Below are positions 1 through 7,259 of a stretch of DNA of 7,259 bases, one piece after another. Each line of letters starts with the position of its first letter. Position 1 is the stretch's first letter. The DNA is taken from contig CBDBGT010000006.1 of the NCBI GenBank assembly GCA_965205365.1, positions 1-7,259 on the forward strand, written 5' to 3'. The notes under the pieces are model-generated. The model saw nothing but the letters and a program-made list of their open reading frames with translations, did not search any database and was not told the origin of the DNA. This DNA comes from JALZUR01 sp965205365 (lineage in GTDB: Bacteria; Bdellovibrionota; Bdellovibrionia; Bdellovibrionales; UBA1609). Position numbers and translations under genes: made by a program.

Positions 1-400
1 GTACTGCAGCTGTTCTAGCTCAGCATCAGCTCACTAAAGAGTCTTCCATTCTCAGCTGCACTGGCAAGCTAGATTTACTTTTCTTTCATTAATTTTTTTT
101 TTGTTTGTTTGTTTTTTGTTTGCATTTTTATCAACCATTTAAAAAAAGGGAGGCAGCGTCGTGGGTGGATACAATGTCGACCTTTTACCTACTTTACAAA
201 CACAATTTGCATAAAAGAAAGACTTTAGTTTATCTCTAACTTTTTAGTTGGACATTTTAAAGAAATTTGAAGGCCTTCTGCACCCTGGACCATGTAGGGA
301 GCAGAATGAAATTTAATTCACTGTCCCAAGACCCACAGTTCAAAAGTTTTTCTTGACAGTTATGCAGGCACATAGGCACGGAGTTTGCTAAAATAATATA
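1..400. repeat. Direct repeat, copy A of a ~400-bp interspersed block
   Basis: This block matches 2419-2847 in the same orientation over its whole length. Shared stretches include the start around 'cactaaagagtcttccattc', 'ggcaagctagatttac', 'ggccttctgcaccc' and 'gacccacagttcaaaagt'. The two copies differ by scattered substitutions, by different T-rich tracts near 90-125, and by about 8 bases around 'ggcagcgtcg' that copy B lacks. Similarity already exists at base 1, so the block may begin before the window. It ends near the 'aaaataatata' at 390-400. No coding frame is conserved between the copies. It could be a terminal repeat of a non-autonomous element or simply two insertions of one interspersed repeat. 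Confidence 0.85.
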
Positions 401-861
401 CAACCAGAGGCCAGTTTGCAGCTTCACTTGCAATGATCAAGGCACTTTGTCCAACAAATAAATCCTAGATATTATTGAAAAGGGCATTAGAAGAGTTTCA
501 AGTTAATTCTTCTGCTTGGCAGTGATCAAATTTGTTTGGATAAAAGACTTCCACAACAGTGCTTCCACCAAGCACAAATTTGAGGCTGCAGCAGCTGTTT
601 TCTGCCCCCAACCCCCTTTGTGTGAAGATTGAAGAATTGTTCTTGGTGGTACTTTGTCCAACAAACATTATCCTAGACATTATTAAATAGGGAATTAGAG
701 GAGCTTAAGTTAACTCTTCTGCTTGGCAGTGAATGAAATTGTCTGGATAAATGATTTCCACAACCGGTTCAGCAATTGTGAATGTCTCCAGTTGCTTTGT
801 TTCAGTTTTAGATTTCTAATGTCTCCAGCTCGATACACTGCTCATGATGGTGTAGGAATTA

Positions 862-914
<53 letters not shown>

Positions 915-1513
915 ATTGTTGTTTTTTCTAGTATTTTCAAATTCCTGGTCTAATTTGTGTGTATGAAAGGACATTTTCTTCCATAATACCCCCATGCATT
1001 CATTCATAGGAGAGGTCACTGTCCACACTGCTTCCTACCCCTCTTCCCCATTTCTTACACCCTGGTTGTGGTTGGTTTGTTTGTTTTTTAGTAGTTGCAC
1101 AGCTAGAGGCCCATTTACAGCTTGGATTGCTATGTTCAAGACACATTATCCAACAAACATTACCCTAGACATTATTGAAAAGGGCACTGGAAAAGTTTCA
1201 AGTAAATTTTTCTGCTTTGCAGTGTGTTTGCATTTGTTGGATAAATCACTTCCTCAGCAATTATGAATGTCTCCAGTTTGCTTTGTTTCAGTTATTGATT
1301 TTCTAATGTCTCCAGCCCTGGACACTGCTCATGACGGTGTAGGGTTTTTTCTTAAATTTGTTGTTGTTTTAAAAATAAAAAAAATTTCAAATTCTTGGTC
1401 TAATTGGTGTGTAGGAAGGGACATTTTCTTCAATAATACCCCCATGCATTCATCATGGGAGAGGTCACTGTCCATACTGCTTCCTACCCCCATTTCCCAT
1501 GCCCTGGTTGTTG

Positions 1514-1576
1514 TTTCTTTCTTTCTTCTTCTTCTTTTTTTATTTATTTATTTATTTTTTTTATTTTTATTTTTTT
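1514..1576. repeat. Pyrimidine/TTTA-rich low-complexity tract
   Basis: A run of TTTC, TTC and TTTA repeats occupies the variable part of tandem unit 3, just before 'agaggcccatttgcagc'. Unit 2 has only 'ttgtttgttttttag' at the same place, so this is a unit-specific expansion. Confidence 0.85.
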
Positions 1577-1990
1577 AGTAGAGGCCCATTTGCAGCTTTG
1601 CATGCTATGTTCAAGACACATTATCCAACAAACATTATCCAAGACATTATTGAAAAGGGCATTGGAAGAGTTTCAAGTCTTCTGTTTGGCAGTGATTAGA
1701 TAAATCACTTCCACAACAGTACTGTTTCAGCAATATGAATATTCCCAATTTGCTTTGTTTCATTTATTGATTTTCTACTGTATTCAGCCCTAAACACTGT
1801 TCATGATGGTGTAGGGTGGTTTTTTGTTGGTTTTTTCCAAATATTTTCAAATTTCTGGTCTAATTTGTGTCCAGTAATGGATATTTTTTAAATAATACCC
1901 CAATGCATAATCAAGGGAGGGGTCACTGCCCACATACCTCCCCATCCCCCATCCCCACGCCAGGTTGTTGTTTGCTTGTTAGTTGTTGTG

Positions 1991-2418
1991 TTCTCCAGTG
2001 TACTTTGACCTAATTTCTGGACAGCCATAAATGGGTGTAGTTACATCCTTAACATAGTTACTTCCAATATTTTTCATTCATTATTTTTAAATTTGTTATT
2101 TTATATGGAGTCAGTGTAGTTATATACACCCCTCATAACTACATTTTTCATTTATTATTATTTTTTAAATTTATTTATTATTTAATTCTTATAAATATTA
2201 TCACTGGTTTAAAATAAATTTATTGGTGGTAATGATCTAACACTATTCTGGTCAACATTCTATGAATTGGTGGAGAAAGACATTTCAAATTATTTTTTTA
2301 TCTTTCATCTTTTAAATAGGACTATTTTTTTAAAATTTTCAAGTATATTCTGCCAACTTCATAATTTGACATTAATTTTAGACATGCCCATAACACAGAA
2401 TTGGGGTTTGTAACTTGA
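1991..2418. other. AT-rich spacer without a gene
   Basis: This stretch lies between the tandem array and the second direct-repeat copy. It is rich in 'ttattattttttaaatttatt'-like sequence and I find no open frame or RNA gene. It holds one perfect 9-bp inverted repeat, TGTAGTTAT (2115-2123) and ATAACTACA (2135-2143), with an 11-base loop. The arm motif GTGTAGTTA also occurs earlier, near 2035. Confidence 0.6.
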
Positions 2419-2847
<429 letters not shown>

Positions 2848-2918
2848 TAAAGATATTACACTTTGAATTCGAATTGGTCAAGTACCAAACACGTCACAGC
2901 CTTACATACAGAATAATC

Positions 2919-2924
2919 ACTTAC
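2919..2924 (-). other. Splice donor of the Ig-like exon
   Basis: On the minus strand the exon ends ACTAG and continues GTAAGTGATT, a near-consensus 5' splice site (GTAAGT). It cuts the reading frame after the first base of a Gly codon (phase 1). Reading through would reach an in-frame TGA at 2917-2919, which supports the exon ending here. Confidence 0.8.
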
Positions 2925-3260
2925 CTAGTACAGTTGGTGTGAAGGTTTGTATTTCAGGATTAGTAGTCACTAAGCCATCCACACAGGTAATTGTACTTCC
3001 ATTCAATGCATCAAAAACTTTCATACGTATTGAAGTTTTTACCCAATCTGGATCGACTTGGACCACATAAAATCGAAAAAGTCCGAAATTATGTGACGAA
3101 GAGGATCGAGTAAGATGATAACCATTTAAGTGGCCTGGAACATACCACAGATGAATACTTGATGCTACTGTACAAGTCAAGGTGATTCTCTCTCCCACAC
3201 AGAAAGTAGCTGTACTGGAATTAACGCCATTTAATTGTAGCTGCAGAAAAGCAGCCCAAC
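2925..3260 (-). CDS. Internal exon encoding an immunoglobulin-like domain (partial gene)
   Basis: The exon is 336 bp (112 codons) and is bounded on the minus strand by TTTTTGTGCATTAG upstream and GTAAGT downstream. Both ends are phase 1, the usual layout of a single-exon Ig domain that can be duplicated without breaking the frame. Residues 20-30 read F-C-V-G-E-R-I-T-L-T-C, and the second core cysteine is residue 93 in L-N-G-S-T-I-T-C. The 63-residue spacing fits an Ig fold, with a candidate core Trp at 39. The extra Cys21 and the short Cys-to-Trp distance are features I recall from sponge Ig-like proteins. Two N-glycosylation sequons occur (NSS at 14, NGS at 87). The domain is probably extracellular, in an adhesion- or receptor-type protein. 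The first coding exon, signal peptide and any membrane segment are not identifiable in the window. The start is a splice acceptor, not a start codon: the GTG at 3196-3198 is only an internal Val. Confidence 0.78.
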
Positions 3261-3274
3261 CTAATGCACAAAAA
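3261..3274 (-). other. Splice acceptor of the Ig-like exon
   Basis: The minus-strand sequence TTTTTGTGCATTAG precedes the exon: a short T-rich stretch and a TAG. The frame entering the exon needs one base from the previous exon (phase 1). A second AG ('ttttctgcag', cutting after about 3244) is possible but would break the 1-1 phase symmetry. Confidence 0.6.
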
Positions 3275-3763
3275 GGAACATTAAATCAATAACCACAATA
3301 CATAACATTAATTAGTGTTTTTTCCACCATCATCATCACTGTAGCAAGTGAATGAGTAGATTACATTATTATATGTAACCATCATGTGATAAGGAACAGA
3401 GTCTCAGTCTTATTATAGTTATATATTCAGCCAATTTTCTATTGGAAGGAGATCAGGAGAGAGGGTGGAAAATGTTTCGTGTTGATATGGTGACAGCTGG
3501 GGAGCAGGTTTGAATATACACATTCCCCTGTCAGATCCAGGTCACACACGCCAGTCATAAGCCATAGAGTTAAATTTCAAGAGACTCAGTAATCTTCCAG
3601 ACTGCACTTTTTACTTTGTTACTTCTCAATTAGAGATTTGAGATGAGTTACTTAGTATCTTATTTGCTAAGTTGATATTCTATTAGTAAATTAGTGACAT
3701 GAGAAGGCAGTATCATGTGTACACACGCAGATATACACTTGCAGTTGGTGATTATATATCATC

Positions 3764-3783
3764 TCTCCTCTCCTCTCCTCTCC
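3764..3783. repeat. (TCTCC)n microsatellite, 4 copies
   Basis: Four copies of TCTCC sit in a longer C/T-rich stretch that continues loosely to about 3860 (for example 'cttctctcctgcacttctct'). Confidence 0.9.
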
Positions 3784-4328
3784 CACTTCTCATTCCTTCC
3801 CTTTGTACTCTCCATTGTGTCATTCCTCCCCATCTTCTCTCCTGCACTTCTCTCCTAGTCTAGTCAAAATTGGTTTAACCCACCACAAGTTACAAGAGCA
3901 TATTTTCCTTCACAATTCACTTTAGATATGTTCCTAGAACAAAATATTAAAAATGTACCTGAATTTAAGTAGGGAAGATGCCAAATTCGGATAAATAAAA
4001 AATGGCTGCCAAAATTCCAAATACAACTTTTTGCCCAAAAATCAAATACTAAGCAATCCTTTAATAATATTAATTTCAAACCAGGATCCTTTTAGAATGA
4101 ACCAAATTAACTTGGACATATTTTGTTTACATAAATCCATTATAGCTGCCCAACTCCTTGGTAATGGCTCTTAATATAACATAAACATTTTTGCATTTAT
4201 ATAATTGTTCCTTTTTTATTGTTTTTTTTTTGGTTGTGAGTTAGCTTTGTTGGGGAGCTCTCATTCTTTTGGTGCAATCATTGATCAATACTGTATAAAT
4301 TAAGTATACGGCTTCCAATTGGACAGCC

Positions 4329-4362
4329 AAAAAAAAATTTTTTTTTTAATTTTTTTTTTTAA
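4329..4362. repeat. A9-T10-AA-T11 homopolymer cluster
   Basis: A9 (4329-4337) is followed directly by T10 (4338-4347), then AA, then T11 (4350-4360). The A/T junction is self-complementary. No gene signal is attached to it. Confidence 0.9.
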
Positions 4363-4473
4363 TCGTCCACAGAATTACAATAGTATATATCATTTTTTTT
4401 GGGGCCATTTTGTTTGATGATTAAAGGAAAAATCTTTGTGATCATTAGTTGACATATTGGAATACATGCCCCA

Positions 4474-5605
4474 TCATTCTCTGCATGCATGAAAACAGTC
4501 AAGATCTGCCTTTGGACAGGGGCACCTCAATGTTAAGGAGCCTGTTTTGCAGCAGCATTTGATGACTTTCAGTAGGTGGATGTAAGTTTGTTCATCCATG
4601 TTTGTACTCTGTGGTAAGACCTGAAATTGTGGTACTTGGCAGTTGCAGATGTTAGAGGAAATGTCTGAAGCTGAACACTGTAAGTGATGAAGCCTTAGTG
4701 GAACTTTTGCAGCCTCAATTGGTACGTTCAGCATTCTCCAAATGTCCTTTTCAGGTGGTTTTGCATGAAAGTGTTCCGGAATGCATTTGATTTGACCGTG
4801 TTCAAGTTCTTTTTTCGGTGCAGTGTGTACAGGCGTTTATTCTACAACCATAATGTCCCAGAATTTTGCTAAGCTGTTTGATCAAAAATTATTTTTATGT
4901 CCTTGATATTTGAAAGAAAAGCATCTCTCCTCACATGCATGATAGTTGGTCCTGTAGAAGTGTACCTTATCTATTTCCCCTCTGGTTCCCCTGTTAGTGT
5001 ATATTGTGCTTAATGGCCTGTTCTCACATCCATCAAACACAACAACCATATTTTGGATAGTGCTCCTTCACATAGCTTGCATACCTCAGGCAGATGCTTT
5101 CCTATGTGCTTCCTTTCTGCCATGGAATTAGATGGAGTGATGAACCACCATCAATATCATATCATGCACACAGTTTCTGGTGGGCATGGAACAACATGAA
5201 ATATGAGTATCCATTTGGCACCTGCTAATGCTGGCCTATTTGCAGCTCTCAATACATTTTTCATGTTATATATATATATATAGCAGGAGGGGATATAGCT
5301 TGGCTGCTTGTACTGAAATATTCTGTAGACCTATTCAGTGACAAGTCAATCTCTGGAAGAGCAGTTGGAATCGCTATATCTTGATGGAATGCTTTGAGGC
5401 TATTGTCACTATCTGATCCATTTCTTTGAGGAATGTGCCCACCATCATGTGTCTACTATTGTAATCTCAACCATATTTTCATTGTCAGCTTTGACTCTGA
5501 CCTCAGCCGTGACACCTGTGCTAATGTTGGATCACCACTGAAGGGGTTACTATCAGTCAGAGAAGACACAAGTATTTGAGTGTCAACCAGGTCCCTCCCT
5601 GTCTC
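4474..5605 (-). pseudogene. Decayed, internally deleted copy of a multi-copy invertebrate protein (mobile-element type)
   Basis: Reading the minus strand from 5605 and changing frame where needed recovers motifs in a fixed order. They are 'NPFSGDPTL' (5522-5548), 'GVTAEVRVKADN' (5481-5516), 'MKNVLRAANRPALAGAKW' (5211-5264), 'DGGSSLHLIPW' (5120-5152), 'RYASYVKEHYPKY' (ending 5048), 'VVVFDGCENRP' (5014-5046) and 'DAFLSNIKD' (4899-4925). Last comes a Cys-rich tail, K-C-C-C-K-T-G then C-P-C-x5-C-x3-C (about 4486-4560). From memory, multi-copy predicted proteins of sponges, hydra and other invertebrates carry the same series: NPFs.D, tGVtA, ANKpALADaiW, DGGSLLHRIPW, VVFDGY, FLSN and a CxC-rich C terminus. 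I know no agreed name or function. In-frame stops occur at 5102-5104 and near 4866, with frameshifts near 5515, 5160, 5046 and 4958. The central part expected after FLSN, which I recall as containing acidic GDAD- and DTDLL-like motifs, is not recognisable, so a deletion is likely. The strand and pseudogene status are firm; the function is unknown. Confidence 0.75.
5267..5282. repeat. (TA)8 microsatellite
   Basis: Eight TA units interrupt the decayed gene just upstream of its 'MKNVLRAANRPALAGAKW' segment. They would encode Tyr-Ile repeats absent from the motif series, so this is probably a post-inactivation expansion. Confidence 0.9.
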
Positions 5606-5620
5606 TCATACATAGTATTT

Positions 5621-5641
5621 AGTATTTAGTTAGGAAATACT
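5621..5641. repeat. Inverted repeat, 7-bp arms, 7-base loop
   Basis: AGTATTT (5621-5627) pairs perfectly with AAATACT (5635-5641) around the loop 'agttagg'. A further direct copy of AGTATTT lies just before it at 5614-5620. It stands 16 bases upstream of the first recognisable codon of the minus-strand pseudogene. Confidence 0.7.
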
Positions 5642-5642
5642 C

Positions 5643-5676
5643 ATGTAATATTTTTTTAACTGTAAAAATATTACAT
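5643..5676. repeat. Inverted repeat, perfect 13-bp arms, 8-base loop
   Basis: ATGTAATATTTTT (5643-5655) pairs perfectly with AAAAATATTACAT (5664-5676) around 'ttaactgt'. It directly follows the previous hairpin with one base between. The AT content makes chance formation possible, but 13 perfect pairs is long. It could be an element terminus or a cruciform-prone AT site. Confidence 0.75.
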
Positions 5677-5991
5677 ATGGGTGGTATCAACATGTGTCCT
5701 ATTACCACTACTACTCTGGAGCCATAAATAACGTTGAAATTCATCCTCCTTTGTTTTAACAGTGCAGCTGTTCAAACTATGCTTAGTTCCAAGAAGAAAG
5801 TCTATAAATGATAAATTATTTAACAAGCTCCATATTTTTAAAACAATTTTTAATTTTTTTCTTAAAAAATATATATTTAAAAAATAGAACATAGTGTTTA
5901 ACCAACAGCAGCTTGGTATAGTCAAGGGTTGGTCAAAGACTTCACAGATTTTAATTCACATGATCACTACAACATTACCAATTATTGATAT

Positions 5992-6012
5992 TATGCAGCG
6001 TTTCACTGCATA
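5992..6012. repeat. Inverted repeat, 7-bp arms, 7-base loop
   Basis: TATGCAG (5992-5998) and CTGCATA (6006-6012) are perfect reverse complements around 'cgtttca'. The arms are of mixed composition, so this is less trivial than an A/T palindrome. No function is assigned. Confidence 0.6.
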
Positions 6013-6203
6013 TACGTGATTTTGTCATTGCTAAGTAATATGGCAGCCATTTTATGTTTATGCAAATTAGACATCTTCCCCCTACCTAGGCCACTATTAA
6101 CAAATTGTTTGTTTCCTATAACCCTACCAACCCACTTCCTCCCCTTTTATTCAACACACAAAACTATACTGACCCAACACTTCAAACAAACAAGACAATA
6201 TTT

Positions 6204-6361
6204 CAGATTAAAAAAAAGAAAGAAGTTTGGCACAAAAAACAGGTAAAGATTGGTTGCAAAAGCGATAGCTACAACCTTTTCCAGATTAAAAAACAAACAA
6301 ACAAAAACGTACCTTTTGTTTTATAAGCTACAAATATGTCTCCTGAAAAAGCTATAGCTCT
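6204..6361. repeat. Imperfect tandem duplication, ~75-80 bp unit
   Basis: Copy 1 (6204-6273) and copy 2 (6282-6361) both begin 'cagattaaaaaa', continue with an A-rich middle containing 'aaaacaggta' or 'aaaacgtacc', and end with 'aaaagcgatagct' or 'aaaagctatagct'. The middles are diverged, so the relationship is probable but not certain. Confidence 0.45.
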
Positions 6362-6762
6362 CAGTTCGTAGGGTCACAGTATTTTTATATGACACAACCC
6401 GACCAACCCACATACTCAGCACACCCACGTTTATGGGAAACAAACAATTAATTCATAGTGGCCTTATATTCAGGTGCACTTTTAATACGCTGGTTTTTTT
6501 TCAACATATTTAAAACAAATAGTGAAGGAAAAAGATCTGTTGCAATTTATGGTGGGTTGCACCCTAAAATCTCTTACATTGACTAGACTATCCCCCAAGA
6601 CTCTCCCCATTGTCATTTCCTTTGGAAGGTGGCAAGCATATCTAAAGGAGGCTGACCTCTGCAGTGCAGAGTGGTATAATTCACGTGAGCTTTGAGTTGT
6701 GCTATACTTACAACTTTGAAGCTACAACTATTTGATCTATACCCATAGAAATAAAATATCAA

Positions 6763-6885
6763 CCTGTCCGTGTTGTCTGTCTGTCTGTCTGTCAGTCTGT
6801 GTTGTTTGTCCATCTGTCTATCAGTCTACCTGTCTGTGTTGTCATCTGTCTTTCCATCAGTCCATCTGTCTGTCAATCTATCTGA
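6763..6885. repeat. Degenerate (TCTG)n array
   Basis: About 120 bp is built of TCTG/TCTA/TCAG tetramers, purest at 6776-6793. 'gtgttgt' interrupts it at 6770, 6799 and 6836, which suggests a loose higher-order repeat. The minus-strand frame 6613-6813 (Asp-Arg-Gln-Thr repeats) is only a translation of this array. Confidence 0.9.
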
Positions 6886-7259
6886 CTTTGAAAATTTAAT
6901 AGGTTTCCACAACAGATAATTTTTCAGGATTCAGTGAAGAGAAATAATGTCAAAATGTAGCAAGTGCTAAGTGTTTAGCAGAGTAACCACCACTATAATT
7001 TTGGCAAAGGGTATACATTTTGGTTTTTTTAGGACTGGTAATAATAGTAATTGGCAAATAGTTGGCCTACAGGTAGTTTTCCAGTCAATCTTCGGCCTCC
7101 AGTTCAGTTTAAAAAAAAGTTTTACACGGGGGGGGGGGGGGAGGGAGGGGTTGTGAGGCATTTTATAATAAATATTATGAATATACTTCTAGTAATTAGC
7201 ATCCCTTTGAATTTGTGTGCAATCAGATTACAGTGTGGCCTATAAACACAACTCCCTCT
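6886..7259. other. No recognised gene at the right edge
   Basis: Short overlapping frames on both strands here (for example 6971-7156 plus and 6967-7161 minus) contain translated homopolymers and show no domain. I see no RNA gene. The only distinct feature is the G-rich tract at 7128-7150. Confidence 0.5.
7128..7150 (+). repeat. G-rich tract (G14-A-G3-A-G4)
   Basis: G14 at 7128-7141, then A, GGG, A, GGGG. The plus strand could fold as a G-quadruplex with single-base loops. Such runs are also common points of sequencing and assembly error, so the length is uncertain. Confidence 0.9.

Larger units (their letters stand above)
3275..4473. other. Intronic or intergenic stretch without a recognised gene
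   Basis: If the Ig-like gene runs on the minus strand, this would be its upstream intron or 5' flank. I see no conserved protein motif, tRNA or other RNA gene. It contains a TCTCC microsatellite (3764-3783), a polypyrimidine-rich stretch to about 3860, and an A/T homopolymer cluster (4329-4362). One minus-strand frame (4079 down to a GTACAT donor at 3959) is phase-compatible with the Ig exon. Its leader is not a convincing signal peptide, so it is not annotated as an exon. Confidence 0.55.
5677..6762. other. No recognised gene
   Basis: No conserved protein motif or RNA gene is visible. The longest frames (5671-5925 minus; 6016-6326 plus) are of low complexity, made of Phe/Leu/Lys-rich translations of A/T runs, with no domain I recognise. 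A hairpin (5992-6012) and an imperfect tandem duplication (6204-6361) are listed separately. A minus-strand frame reading 'RAIAFSGDIFVAYKTK' ends at a good donor-like AAAAG/GTACGT (donor at about 6307-6312), but it lies inside that duplication and lacks support as an exon. Confidence 0.5.

Noticed and set aside
498..680. 60-residue minus-strand frame in the first array unit
   Set aside because: It lies within repeat unit 1 and is not preserved in the other units.
994..1703. Several plus-strand frames with hydrophobic Phe/Leu-rich stretches resembling membrane segments
   Set aside because: They lie in the tandem array, the hydrophobic parts come from pyrimidine tracts, and the frames are not conserved among units.
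3864..4079. Minus-strand frame starting M-K-L-I-L-L with a phase-1 donor (CAG/GTACAT, exon end at 3959), a possible first exon of the Ig-like gene
   Set aside because: The phase fits, but the leader is interrupted by charged and aromatic residues and is not a convincing signal peptide. There is no other support; transcript data would decide.
5671..5925. 84-residue minus-strand frame ending S-G-N-R-T-H-V-D-T-T-H-M
   Set aside because: Low-complexity Phe/Leu/Lys content from A/T runs, no recognised domain, and it does not join the motif series of the neighbouring pseudogene.
4436..5973. Possible terminal inverted repeats around the pseudogene ('gtgatcattagttg' near 4437 and 'cacatgatcactacaac' near 5957)
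   Set aside because: Only about 8 bases match, which is within chance for AT-rich DNA.
6016..6326. Two overlapping plus-strand frames
   Set aside because: Composition-driven, with no domain, and they overlap the imperfect duplication.
6613..6813. Minus-strand frame rich in Asp-Arg-Gln-Thr
   Set aside because: A translation of the TCTG array; the splice-like site at about 6707 is in the wrong phase for the Ig exon.

Overview
The window reads as invertebrate animal genomic DNA: AT-rich, full of microsatellites and decayed repeats, with no operon-like gene packing and only one believable coding exon. Two things point to a sponge, probably a demosponge. One is an immunoglobulin-like exon whose first strand (Cys-Val-Gly-Glu-x-x-x-Leu-Thr-Cys) and second-cysteine context (Leu-Asn-Gly-Ser-Thr-Ile-Thr-Cys) resemble the large sponge Ig-like protein families. 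The other is a decayed copy of a multi-copy protein family I recall from sponges, hydra and other invertebrates. The sponge assignment is inference; no ribosomal or mitochondrial marker is present.

Left part, 1-2847: a composite repeat. A roughly 400-bp block (1-400, possibly starting before the window) recurs in the same orientation at 2419-2847. Between the copies lies a tandem array of degenerate units of about 475-490 bp (401 to about 1990) and an AT-rich spacer (1991-2418). Homopolymer and microsatellite tracts have expanded inside single copies (A46 at 867-912, AGGC repeat at 2765-2827). No protein is encoded here; the short open frames are by-products of the repeats.

Centre, 2848-4473: one minus-strand exon (2925-3260) with good splice signals on both sides, 336 bp long and phase 1 at both ends, encoding one Ig-like domain of a probable secreted or membrane receptor. 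The composite repeat would lie in the intron that follows it. The rest, 3261-4473, looks intronic or intergenic, with simple-sequence tracts only.

Right part, 4474-7259: a minus-strand pseudogene (4474-5605) pieced together from at least four reading-frame segments whose motifs follow one another in the expected order. It is broken by stops and frameshifts and appears to have lost its middle. Two adjacent hairpins (5621-5676) sit just upstream of its first recognisable codon. From 5677 on I find no gene, only an imperfect short duplication, a degenerate TCTG array and a G-rich tract.

No intact multi-gene system is visible. The points most worth following up are the composite direct-repeat/tandem-array element and the decayed mobile-type gene.
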